64,000 nucleotides of DNA from Tritrichomonas musculus (lineage: Eukaryota > Parabasalia > Tritrichomonadida > Tritrichomonadidae). Position numbers and translations under genes: made by a program. The stretch spans positions 124,001 to 188,000 of the forward strand of contig JAPFFF010000028.1 in the NCBI GenBank assembly GCA_039105265.1. The letters are read 5' to 3'. Below the pieces are notes generated by a model. It did no database searches. It was not told where the DNA came from and saw only the letters and a list, made by a program, of their open reading frames with translations. The number at the start of each line of letters is the position of its first letter. Position 1 is the first letter of the stretch. This document shows, piece by piece, positions 36,884 to 46,668 of the stretch.

Positions 36884-37402
36884 ATGACAACAGAAATGAC
36901 AAACTCACGAATAACAATAACACCGAAGAACATTGAGAAGTATAACATTTATTGGAATTATAGATGCTTATCACCAACTGCAATCATGAATGTATTAAAG
37001 CAGAACTTCCCCTCTCGTTATTTCAACACTGAATCCTCCACTCATGTTTTCATAAATAAACATTCAACGATGCCAGATCATTTTGCTAAACCTAATCGTG
37101 ATAGTTGTAATGTAGAAGTAAGTTGTATCTCATTGTCTAATCATGAAATTATTTCCAATCATGAGGTATCAATGCTGTTTAATTGTGGAATGTTATTCAT
37201 TAGAGTTACGAAGAGTGAAAAGTGGATGCGAAAATATGGTATGTCATATGTTATAATCAACAATCAAATCACTGAAACGGAATCATTTTCGTACTATCCA
37301 TCAAGCTATTCCAATTTGTTGAAACCACCAACAGAAAAAGAAATACGAGAACAAAAAGAAAAGAGAAGTTTTAATATAGTCCTTAATCATATTCAACCGT
37401 GA
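36884..37402 (+). CDS. Hypothetical Maverick protein, 172 residues
   Basis: Last gene before the right TIR, which begins 8 bp after its stop. Starts MTTEMTNSRITITPKN. Mixed alpha/beta, with several Cys and His residues (SCNVEVSCISLSNHE) but no protease triad that I can align with adenovirus-type proteases. The C-terminus is basic and charged. No counterpart among the visible genes of Maverick A, whose rightmost gene (11822) looks unrelated. Function unknown. Confidence 0.7.
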   Translation: MTTEMTNSRITITPKNIEKYNIYWNYRCLSPTAIMNVLKQNFPSRYFNTESSTHVFINKHSTMPDHFAKPNRDSCNVEVSCISLSNHEIISNHEVSMLFNCGMLFIRVTKSEKWMRKYGMSYVIINNQITETESFSYYPSSYSNLLKPPTEKEIREQKEKRSFNIVLNHIQP

Positions 37403-37409
37403 AACCTAT

Positions 37410-37749
37410 AAATGAGAATTATTTTTATGCGCAATACAGGGTCCGAAATCACCTACCTTTAATTACATATGAAAACACTAATGAAAACCCCGCACAAGTC
37501 CATAAATTTATCCCACATATGTAATTCGATAAAATGGCGATCATCAAAAAAGTTTACAATGACGTTAATTTTGATTTTGAAAACGGTCCTGAGCATTGTT
37601 TTTGAGAAATCACGCCTATTGAAGATAATATTGGAGAAAGATATAAGAATTGTATCGAAGGTTTAACAGTTGTACTTGCGCTAGGCGGACGACATTAAAA
37701 AGGGGGAGTGAGGACTTCGGTCCGAAATCACCCTTTTTATCATACTACT
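37410..37749 (-). repeat. Right terminal inverted repeat of Maverick B
   Basis: Inverted copy of 21456-21795 with no difference seen. Terminal palindrome at 37697-37738. Confidence 0.95.
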
Positions 37750-37754
37750 CTTAT

Positions 37755-38828
37755 TTTTTTTTTCTTGACCGGAAATTGATCAAGCATTTAAAAGAACGTA
37801 GGAAACTATTTGACCTCCGACTACTTGCATATATAGAATATTTATTTATTATTAATGATATATTTAATTAATATATTTATTAAAATATTAAATTTTCTAA
37901 CGGTACGTTTTGAGATATTATCAAACATTTTAAACCCAAAATTAACCCAAAAACAAAAATTCAATGGTTTATAATAATTTTAATGAGAAAGTAATGAAAA
38001 TATTTTTCATCAAAAACAAAGGAAATTCGATAAATTATGCATGAAAATGCAAATTATTATCAAGTGGTGGTATTATTAAGGAAGCTTACACTGCTAAGAA
38101 TCACCACAAATGAGTACAATCCCAGTTATGTCATGACTCTAAAATGATTCAAAATTTGAAAAAGCAAGCAGCAATATGATGCAAACTACAAGCTTTTACC
38201 TTTGTATTATTGTTTATTTTATAAAAAGATGGAACAAATTTTCTGTTTTGAAAAGCTATTCAATCTTCTTTTCTACTTGTTTTTAACGTATTTATCGTGT
38301 TAAAAGACTATTTTGCGTACCAAATTTTACTTATTTGCAAATAATATGATTTGAAAATCATTTATTCTTTTTTTACAAAGATAAAAAAGTAATACCTAAA
38401 AACTTTGGTAAAATAATACTTCATTCTACTTATTTTATTTTTTTCTCAATCCTCAAGTACATGTCAACCAATTTTGTTCCCTTGATTTTTTTATATGCTA
38501 TACTAAATATTTAAAAAATTTTTTTATTTTGTGAAGAAAAATAATATTCAAAATATATATTATAAGACTAAATGTTATTTTATTTTTAACAATTATTTTC
38601 TATAACATCTTAATATTGATTAAGATAAATTAAGTTCAAATGATTTTTTATTTCTGAGAGTTTTATATATCAACAGAATTTTCTTTAATATATTTCCGAT
38701 CATTTTTGAAAATATTGTGAAAAAAAATCATATAAACCTACTTTTTCAAAAAATTATGTATCGAATTCCGTTTTTGATAAAAATTAAAAAATCTAAAAAA
38801 ATAATCATATGTATCGATTTTTTTTTAT
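37755..38828. other. Spacer without genes
   Basis: AT-rich host DNA to the right of Maverick B. No ORF of coding character or RNA gene recognised. Confidence 0.65.
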
Positions 38829-39278
38829 TTAGTGGAATTTTGGTTCTGTTTTTGTAATATCACATTCATTTGGAATGTTTGCTTGGTATGAATTTTCCAT
38901 TGTTTGAACACAAATATAAACTAATGGAACAGAACCAGTGTTCTTCATGCTACGGCTAGCACCAGTTCCAACACGGATAACTGATCCTTCTTCAATTGGA
39001 AAAACGGTATCATCAATTTGATATTCTCCTGATCCTGAGATTACTAAGTAAACTTCTTCATGCTTATGGTGTGCGTGGAAGAATGGAGATGCAGCACCAG
39101 GTGGTAAAGCTGTGTATGAAATTTCTGATCCTGTCATTTTGGCGTGTTCGCTTAAGAAAATCTTTCCTGGGACTTTGTGTCCATTTGGAGCTGTTAAAAC
39201 ATGTTGGTCTAACTCACTGAGCTTTCCGATGTTGATTGCTGTGTAATTTGATGCCTCTGAAATTGTTGTTACAGACAT
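38829..39278 (-). CDS. Small cupin-domain protein, 149 residues
   Basis: Single conserved beta-barrel (cupin_2 type). Motif 1 is HAHHKHEEVYLVISGSG (about 68-84), which supplies the metal-binding His, His and Glu. In motif 2 (PIEEG...VGTGASRSMKN) the usual His is replaced, so metal binding may use three ligands only. No signal peptide: cytosolic. Substrate not predictable. Such small cupins are mainly bacterial, so lateral transfer into the protist is plausible. The gene is intact, with better-balanced composition than its spacers, and preceded by 13 bp of AT-rich leader. Confidence 0.9.
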   Translation of the reverse strand: MSVTTISEASNYTAINIGKLSELDQHVLTAPNGHKVPGKIFLSEHAKMTGSEISYTALPPGAASPFFHAHHKHEEVYLVISGSGEYQIDDTVFPIEEGSVIRVGTGASRSMKNTGSVPLVYICVQTMENSYQANIPNECDITKTEPKFH

Positions 39279-40387
39279 TTTCTCAAAATAAAATTTTAAT
39301 TCACTTCACATAATCACATCACAAATAAGGAACTAAGAAAATATGATTTTTGATAAAGTGCTAATTCTTTAATAAAAAACATGTTTATTATTTCATAATT
39401 TCTTTTATTCAAATTATAATAATCATTCAAATAATTCAATTACTTGGCTAATCGTATAAAATTATTTATATCCTTAAACTTTAATCAAAAACTTAATATT
39501 AAATAATTTTTTTAATTAACATGTATTATTATAATTTTATAAATTTATTCTCCAACTATTTTTTTATGTTATACATGAATATATAATAAGATTATTCAAA
39601 CTAATTACTGATCTTTTTTTTATGGGACAGTTCGATTGAAGAAAAAACCTCATTGTCCATGATTAAGAATTATTATTTAACTTCCAAAGAAATTTAAAGG
39701 AGCGTAACACCATAAATAATCTTCTACTTTAGTCGAAAAATCAATTACCATAATAAAAATAATGTTTGATAGCAAAGGTTAATAAACGACGAATTTAGCT
39801 TAATAAAAAAATGATACTTTCATCTCTCATTTTATTACAAGAGTACTTCAGTCATTCTTTAGTTTTTTTTTTTTTTTAAATTCATTAATGATTTTTATAA
39901 GATTACCCTTACTTTTCATCCGCTGTTTTGAGTAAATTTCATGAACATCTTTCGAAGCGTATCAATATATTGATTTATTAAATTTCTTTCGTGAATTTGC
40001 ATTTATAAATTTATAAGATAAGAATTTCTATGAGTTTTATCAATTTTTTTGTATTCAATAAATATTCATATTTGTATGAAAATTCAATTGATAAATGAAG
40101 CCAATAAATAAGAAATTACACCCCGAGCTTATTACATTTTCAAAAAGAAAAATGCAATATTTTTTTTTTTTAAATCCGAGCTCGCAATCGAACCTATGAC
40201 CCAATCTCGTTTAATTCAAAATATAAATAAATAAGAGTATCTCGTTTAAATACTTAAGTATGTACAAATAAAGGAAAAATTTAAATTTATGATCCTATTA
40301 TTATTATTATATATAGAACATTTGTTTAAAAAATCAAAGATTTTGTCTGATTTACAGTAATTCTCAAATCTTATAAAAGTTTTTAAA
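39279..40387. other. AT-rich spacer, no gene
   Basis: Contains T-rich runs near 39865 and 40161. A tRNA B-box-like string (reverse strand, about 40170-40195) is noted under rejected items. Nothing else recognised. Confidence 0.6.
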
Positions 40388-42456
40388 ATGTTTTCATCCG
40401 CAAAAACAATCGATATCAATGATTACGATGCGAAAGAAGCCACCCCCAATAAATACTTTTGCTTGTATCCTGTACTTAACATAAAAAATCATAAAAATGT
40501 TGCATTAACTTTATATTTTTATTATAGTAGTTATTGGAAATTTCAAGGACAAACAAAACCTTTTTTCTGTGATCCATCGATTTTTAACTTGAATGGGATT
40601 GTCAAAATTTTGGGTATCAATCCCCATTATTAGAAGCACAAAAATCAAAAATAATCTCATTATTTGGATCATATGCATATGAAATCTATAATGAAGAAGA
40701 AAACAAAAATCCATGTTACCAATACCCAGCATTAATTGCTAGTGAATATATGAAAAATGGTAAATTGGTTGACCTCATTGCACCTTATCTTGCAACAGAA
40801 GGTAAAAAAAGCGTATTAAATCCGACTATTCGAAGCAAAATTATATATGGCGTTGCTGCAACTATGAGTAGACTACACAAAAAGCACATTCTACAAAATT
40901 ACTTGATTGACAATATTTTCTTGGACGACAAATTGGAACCCCGAATCAACCTATCGAAATATTCATACATTATTTCTGAATATGAAGAAGTTTATTATGA
41001 TGGTATGTGTCATCCCAAAAAATTTTTCTCGCCAGAATATTTTAATAATAATGATGGCGTAAGTTTTCCAAGCGATGTTTTTGAGTTCGCATTTTTCATA
41101 TATGCGATGTTTGGGGGAGATTTTACATATAAAAAATGGAATTTAATTAAATACGTGGACTTTATATCAAGAAGCAGACCTCCCAAGCCAAGAAATATGC
41201 CAAAACATTATTGGGAACTTATTGAACGATGTTGGAAAGAAGATCCTGATAATCGTCCTACATTTAGTGATATTACCGAAATTCTCAAAAATGATGAATT
41301 TGCCATTGAGGAGTTTGGCATGAAGACAGACCTAGAACAGCTTCACGAGTACCAGCGGAGGATAGCCAATAACTTTTCACCCACCGACCAAATAAGCAAA
41401 GAAAAAGTTTTCAAAAACGATCATATTGATGAGCGTAAAATTCTTAAAGAGAACGAAGAAATGAAGAATAAGATAGAAAAATACGAGTCAATTCTACTGC
41501 CCAAACCTCCACATCAAAAAGACGATAGCAACTTTTTCATAGGTGAAGAAGACGAAGAGTTCTTTACTAATCTAGGCGTTGTTGGTGAAGGTGGCACCTT
41601 CATCACGTACAAACTAATTGACACGCGAAACAAGAACCAAATTTGCAAGAAAGTCATCAAGTACAAGAAGGACCAAACCACGATCAAAGATGCCCAAAAT
41701 GTACTCAAAGAGTTTCACTTTCTGCACGAGATGAATCATCCATGCATCTGCAAAGCAATTGGCATCAACACCTCCGAAAAACTTGAAATTGTCGTCAATG
41801 GAGAAACGAAAGAAGTAACGACAATTTCACTCTTTCTCGAGTTCCTTGAATATGGCTTGAATGATGTACTTCAAATGAAGATAAACAACACAATGAAGGC
41901 GAAAATTGTTGTAGACGTTGTTCATGCAATGAATCACATACACAAGAAAGGAATCATGCATCGTGATTTGAAAATTGACAACATTATGCTGAATTCAATT
42001 TTTGAGACAAAATTGGTCGATTTCGGTCTTGTCAAAATCAATGAAAACACACTGAATAACTACTCTTTCGTGAAGGATTCTTTGACTAAGGGAGTAGGAA
42101 CACTGGCTTACATGTCTCCTGAAATGATCAACGAAGATGACTACGATTTCAAAACTGACGTGTATTCTTTCGGCGTCGTTCTGTACGTCATGTTCGTCGG
42201 CTCCCTTCCTAAGCAAAATATGAAGGACAAGTCAAATGGAAAGAAAATTACTCTTCCAAAGCCTTCGTCTTCAATTTCTGACTTTTGCATAATGCTGATT
42301 TCAAAGTGCTTGGAACCTGATCCTAAAAACCGCCCTTCTTTTGAAGACATTTTGCTGGATTTGAGAAAGAACGCTTACGAACTTGCTTCCGATGTTAATC
42401 CTTTGATCATTTCACGAAGAGATAATGAACTCGATTTAGTAGAGAAAATTCAGTAA
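40388..42456 (+). pseudogene. Tandem TKL-type kinase gene, pseudokinase plus kinase, one frameshift
   Basis: First ORF 40388-40633 (MFSSAKTIDINDYD...), then the same protein continues one frame over from about 40612 to 42456; the change is at TTTTGGGTATC (40608-40618), consistent with loss of a single base. Domain 1 (to about 41310) is a pseudokinase: HxxxxLIDNIFLDD lacks the HRD Asp context and the DFG is replaced. A coiled linker follows. Domain 2 (about 41560-42400) has GEGGTF, the lysine in ICKKVIKYK, HRDLKIDN, DFG and SPE, all expected for an active Ser/Thr kinase. The frameshift may be real or an assembly error; the second ORF alone (from 40750) still contains the active domain. Confidence 0.8.
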
Positions 42457-43371
42457 AAGAAAAGTTCCAGAACGTTATTTTTTTTTATTTACAACTTTTT
42501 GAATTAAATAGTAAAATAAACTAGGGATTTTCAACTCTCAATTATTCATTCAATTTTTTTTCAATGAAAATAAAATTTTTTCTGATTACCAGAATTAATT
42601 ATCTATGAATATTTCTAAATGAGATTAAAATAAATCCTTTATTTTCAGTTTTATAAATAAAATTAATATATTAATTTTTTATTTTATTCATTTTTCATCA
42701 ATTCATAATGATCTTGATATGATATATAGTTTTTTTTGGAGAATAATTCAAAAATTGAGTATTGTTTGAATTAAAAATATAGAAAACGTTCTGATGAATT
42801 TCATTTTTTATTTCAAACATAACCAAAACTATAATCAAATTCAAGCTGTTAAAGTTATCTCCCGTTTTCAAAATGACTATTTTTCGCTTCAATCAAAAAA
42901 AATCTTTAATTCGAATTACATATATGTTTCAAAGAAAGCGATTTAAATTATCAGTCGTATTGTACCTTTTATCAAATAAGAGCGAAATCATCTAATCGAC
43001 TTTATTTATGCTTCTTTTTAAAAAATTCGAGATAGTAATAAATTGAATGAATTCTCAATATTTGAATCAAATACAATAGAAAATCAATTGGTTCATGAAA
43101 ATATTTTACCATAAAGGTCAATTATTCCAATATTTTCGAAAAATAAATTTTAGTAAAAAGCAACATGCTTTTTAAGACCTATATATAATATCCCAATGTT
43201 ACCGATTTTTATCTTTTATCTTTCAAGATAAAAGCAATATAAATGATTTTTAACAAACAAATAAATAAAAAAATTCAATAAAAACTAAATCTAAATTTTC
43301 AATTAAATTATGATTTCATTTTTCATCATCAAAGATTCTTCTGAATTTTTCTGAGAAATCTTAGTTTATTT
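42457..43371. other. AT-rich spacer, no gene
   Basis: Nothing recognised apart from short A/T runs. Confidence 0.65.
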
Positions 43372-43379
43372 CTAGAGAC

Positions 43380-44173
43380 CTGGGCTTTTCTGTCCAAACG
43401 GATTTCATTCAAAAAGTTTTAAAAAATATCCAATGGACAGGAAAACTTTCTCGTTATATTTTGAAAACTTTACACTGTCCAAAATGTCCAAAAATGTCCA
43501 TTTGACTCAAACACGGACAGAACATTCAATATTTTCATTGAACTACCTCAAAAATATTAATGTTCTTTTTTATTGTTTTATACTTTAGCTTTTGAATTAT
43601 CCAAAAAATAATAATAATAAAATTATTTTTGAATAAAATTTAATCGTTCATATTTTAAAAAAATGAAATTAAATGATAATTTGGTTCTTATTAAAAACAA
43701 ATATAAATTCAAATTTTTCTAAAATTGATAAGGTTATAAGAACGATAACTCAAATTTGAATTGATTTTTCACAAATATTTTTTTTAAAAAAATGCATTAT
43801 AATAACTTCGTTAAATAAAATGTTGGATTCAAAAATACCTATATTATATATATATTAAGAGTTGTAAAACTAATAATGATAATAATAATAAGTTATTTAT
43901 TGATGGAATTTCAAAATATTGTTATTTTTATTGATAAATGAAATTCAATTAATTTCGCAAAAAGAGAATATTCTTTAACTATATGTAAGAACAATCAAAA
44001 ATGCTAAATATTTTATGATTATATAAAATGTCCAAAAAATGTTCGTTATGGACATTTATTTCAATTATTTGAGAGTTTATCGATTAAAATAACCGCTTTC
44101 TATCCATAAAAAGTGACGCCTTGTTTCAAAAAGTTAGAAACGGACAGAAAATTTTATGGACAGAAAAGCCCAG
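43380..44173. mobile_element. hAT-like MITE, 794 bp
   Basis: Inverted ends CTGGGCTTTTCTGTCC identical for 16 bases; 8-bp target duplication CTAGAGAC on both sides (43372-43379 and 44174-44181). Subterminal GGACAGAAAA/CTGTCC(A) motifs are repeated several times in both ends. No coding capacity. Confidence 0.9.
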
Positions 44174-44181
44174 CTAGAGAC

Positions 44182-44703
44182 TTTCCAACACTCAAATAAT
44201 TGTGATGAGATCTCAAAAAATTCAGAGGATTTGGCGTTTAAAATCTCTAAAATAAACGATTACATTTGACCATTTTAATGAGCCATTCAAAATAGTGGTG
44301 AGTTATAATTATACATGTTAAACTGGTAGTCATTTTTGCATACAATTCAATTTTTCTGAATAGTACTGAAAAATGAAGATAATCAACTCAATTTTGAAAT
44401 AAATAATTATTAGTTTTCAATGATAAATTGAAAATTGAGTTTATTTGTTAAAAGATTTAATAGAACAAGAAATAAATGTAAAATAATCAACATGCATGCA
44501 ATTTCATCAGGAATGTCACAAGTTCATTCAAAATTATTCATGAATCATGATTTAAAATCATCAAACATAGTAGTATATAAGTAAATGGTTCAATGCATCA
44601 TTAGACCAAATAGACTATTAAAAAGTTCTCCAACCAAATAGACGATGGGAAAAGTCAAAAAGCTCAAATCTCTTTTTAAAAAATCGACTGCCAAATAACC
44701 TAA
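44182..44703. other. AT-rich spacer, no gene
   Basis: No ORF; short repeated phrase CCAAATAGAC at about 44606 and 44634. Confidence 0.6.
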
Positions 44704-44705
44704 TA

Positions 44706-45316
44706 AAGTCGGATTCAATTAGCTTGGGACAAACTTTTTAAATTACCATAGAAATCCATTCAAAAGTGTCCCAAGCTGCATGCAAGAAATTCAGAGATAC
44801 TCAGAAAATGAAAAAGTGTCAAGCTCAAATAAAACGAAAATTTAAAAAGAAAACTTTAGAAGAAATCTTTTTATTGAGACCTAAAAGATAAAATTGAAAG
44901 TGGATAGGGATAGTTCTATGACTTTTTCTATGAAAACTCGTCTGGATAGTAAAACCTAGCATTAATCTTATTGATTAGGCTTTAAATAGTCAATGACCAC
45001 TTTTTGGCAACCAGTCATTTGGAGCTATAAAATGCTTTAATACTGGTCATTTCCAACCTAAAATGACCACCAATATAAAGCCTAGCTTATTTATAATAAT
45101 TCAAGAAATTTCTATCTGGAGCATAAATATCTATTCTCGAGATGTTTTAAAGTGGTGATTCTTTTTTTAAAATGCTTTTTTTGCGTATGATTTATTCATA
45201 TTGCTCTTCTTGGCTTAAAATAAATGAGATTTTATTAGTATTCAATTGAAAATTTTGTTTTTCACTTTTATCAGAATTTTTTTGAGAGAATGTCCTAAGC
45301 ATTTTGAATCCGACTT
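44706..45316. mobile_element. Tc1/mariner-like MITE, 611 bp
   Basis: Ends AAGTCGGATTCAA inverted, followed by a similar GCTTGGGACA / GCTTAGGACA, flanked by TA on each side (44704-44705 and 45317-45318). Internal inverted phrases AATGACCACTTT/AAATGACCACC. No transposase ORF. Confidence 0.75.
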
Positions 45317-45318
45317 TA

Positions 45319-46076
45319 AATGGAGGGATGATTTAACGGACTCGAAGGGACGTTAAAAAATAGATGAAAATTATTATTTGTAATTTTGAATATTCAAAAA
45401 AATTCAATGAAATTATTAAAAGCCATCATTTTATCCAACCAAAATTTATAAATAACAAATATTACGATCAATCTATTGATGTTTATGCATTCTAAATGAT
45501 ACTATATGAAACAATTTCATCTGAATTACCAACTTTTTCAATGGATGATAAATTGTCTGGCAAAAAACTGCCACTTAATCCCAAATCCCAAATGAACAAT
45601 AATTTTTGTCTTTTTTCTTTCAATTTAAATAAATTAATAAAATTATAAATATAGATATCGTTTTTATATTAATGATATAATACATATTTTATTGATTAAT
45701 AAGTCATATAAAAAAGATATTTTCAAATTTTTATCAAGATATTTAAAAAACAAAATTGAGAAAGAATAAAGTATAAAAAGGTTTTTCAGCTATCTTAATA
45801 AATTCGTTTAAAATATCAGAATAATATATATATAATTATTATTATAAATAAATAAAAATTAAAATGCTTATTACAAAATGAGAAAACTATTTTTGATAAG
45901 GATAGATACAAAACACCTAAACACAAAATTGAAATAAAAAAAAAAAATTCAGAAACATTTTATATTTTTCTTTTTAGAAAAAGTGGAATTGAGGAGAAAA
46001 GTAGTAAATATTTTTTAATTGAGATAATTTATTTTTATCAAGTAAATTTGATTTTAAGTTTAGAGCGTTTTTACTA
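45319..46076. other. AT-rich spacer, no gene
   Basis: No ORF of coding character; low-complexity A/T DNA. Confidence 0.6.
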
Positions 46077-46443
46077 AACTAAGTTTTTTAATTATTACCT
46101 TATTCACAAAAAAATTGAGAGTTTTTAATTCAAATTTTCTATGAGTCTTCAGAAAGTAGGACGATAAGTAGGGACAAATTATTTTTTTTAAAATACCATA
46201 TCTTTCAATTTTGAGAAGATGAAAATAAAAAAAAAGAATATAAAAAAGTTTTTTATTCAGGAAAAATACCTTTTAAATAGCTTTGGGAGCCTTTGAGGGC
46301 TAAACCCAATTGGTTAAGGTAATAGCGGGAGCCTCGACCTGAAATGAATGAAGGTATTCATGCCTTAATAACTTAAAAAAAAATATTTAGCTTTATTCAA
46401 ATTTGAGAGGACGATAAGAAGGGACAAATTAAAAAACTTAGTT
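46077..46443. mobile_element. Short TA-flanked TIR element, 367 bp
   Basis: Inverted ends AACTAAGTTTTTTAATT (17 bases, identical) between TA dinucleotides (46075-46076 and 46444-46445). A 23-bp direct repeat (AGGACGATAAGTAGGGACAA type) lies inside at 46158-46180 and 46408-46430. The SINE-like sequence 46285-46387 is inserted in it. AT-rich ends make this call weaker than the others. Confidence 0.5.
46285..46387 (+). mobile_element. SINE-like retroposon, about 103 bp
   Basis: The 5' part resembles a tRNA D-arm / A-box region (CCCAATTGGTTAAGG), then a weak B-box-like CCTCGACC, a hairpin (ATGAAT...ATTCAT) and a run of nine A near the 3' end. The 7-bp sequence TAGCTTT flanks it directly (46278-46284 and 46388-46394). 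GC content is much above the surroundings. Suggestive of a tRNA-derived retroposon; no second copy is visible in this window. Confidence 0.4.
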
Positions 46444-46668
46444 TAGCTTTTATGAAAAAGTTTCCCTTTGAAAAATTGATATGTTATCAAACCATTTCAC
46501 AATTTTGATAATGAAAAAAAATGTTTTATTTTTATCATTTTATCAAAGGAACAATGAAAAATTGAAAATAAAGCCATAAAAAAACTGACAACAAAAAATT
46601 CACAAAAATGCTATCTTTTCAAAATATAAATAAATTGAATAAAATATAATTTTATTTAATAATAGAGC

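Larger units (their letters stand above)
21456..37749. mobile_element. Maverick/Polinton B, complete (16.3 kb)
   Basis: Bounded by inverted repeats 21456-21795 and 37410-37749 that look identical over 340 bp, starting AGTAGTATGAT. The 5-bp sequence CTTAT flanks it on both sides (21451-21455 and 37750-37754), slightly shorter than the usual 6-bp Polinton duplication. Inside: polymerase, integrase, CGC protein, fibre, 110-residue protein, EF-loop protein, ATPase, two small conserved proteins, a membrane microprotein, capsid candidate and a terminal unknown gene. Most ORFs are intact, and identical TIRs point to a recent insertion or to TIR homogenisation during replication. Confidence 0.96.

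Noticed and set aside
37650-37871. ORF starting in the right TIR and running into host DNA (and 21331-21555 on the left)
   Set aside because: It crosses the element boundary, and the host parts differ on the two sides, so it is not a gene.
40160-40200. tRNA B-box-like GGTTCGATTGCGAGCTCGG on the minus strand followed by an A-run
   Set aside because: No acceptor stem, anticodon arm or pairing T-stem could be drawn, and no flanking duplication was found; at most an old tRNA-derived scrap.
46290-46370. tRNA gene at the D-arm-like sequence
   Set aside because: Only the D-arm resembles a tRNA; T-stem and acceptor stem do not pair. Treated as SINE-like instead.
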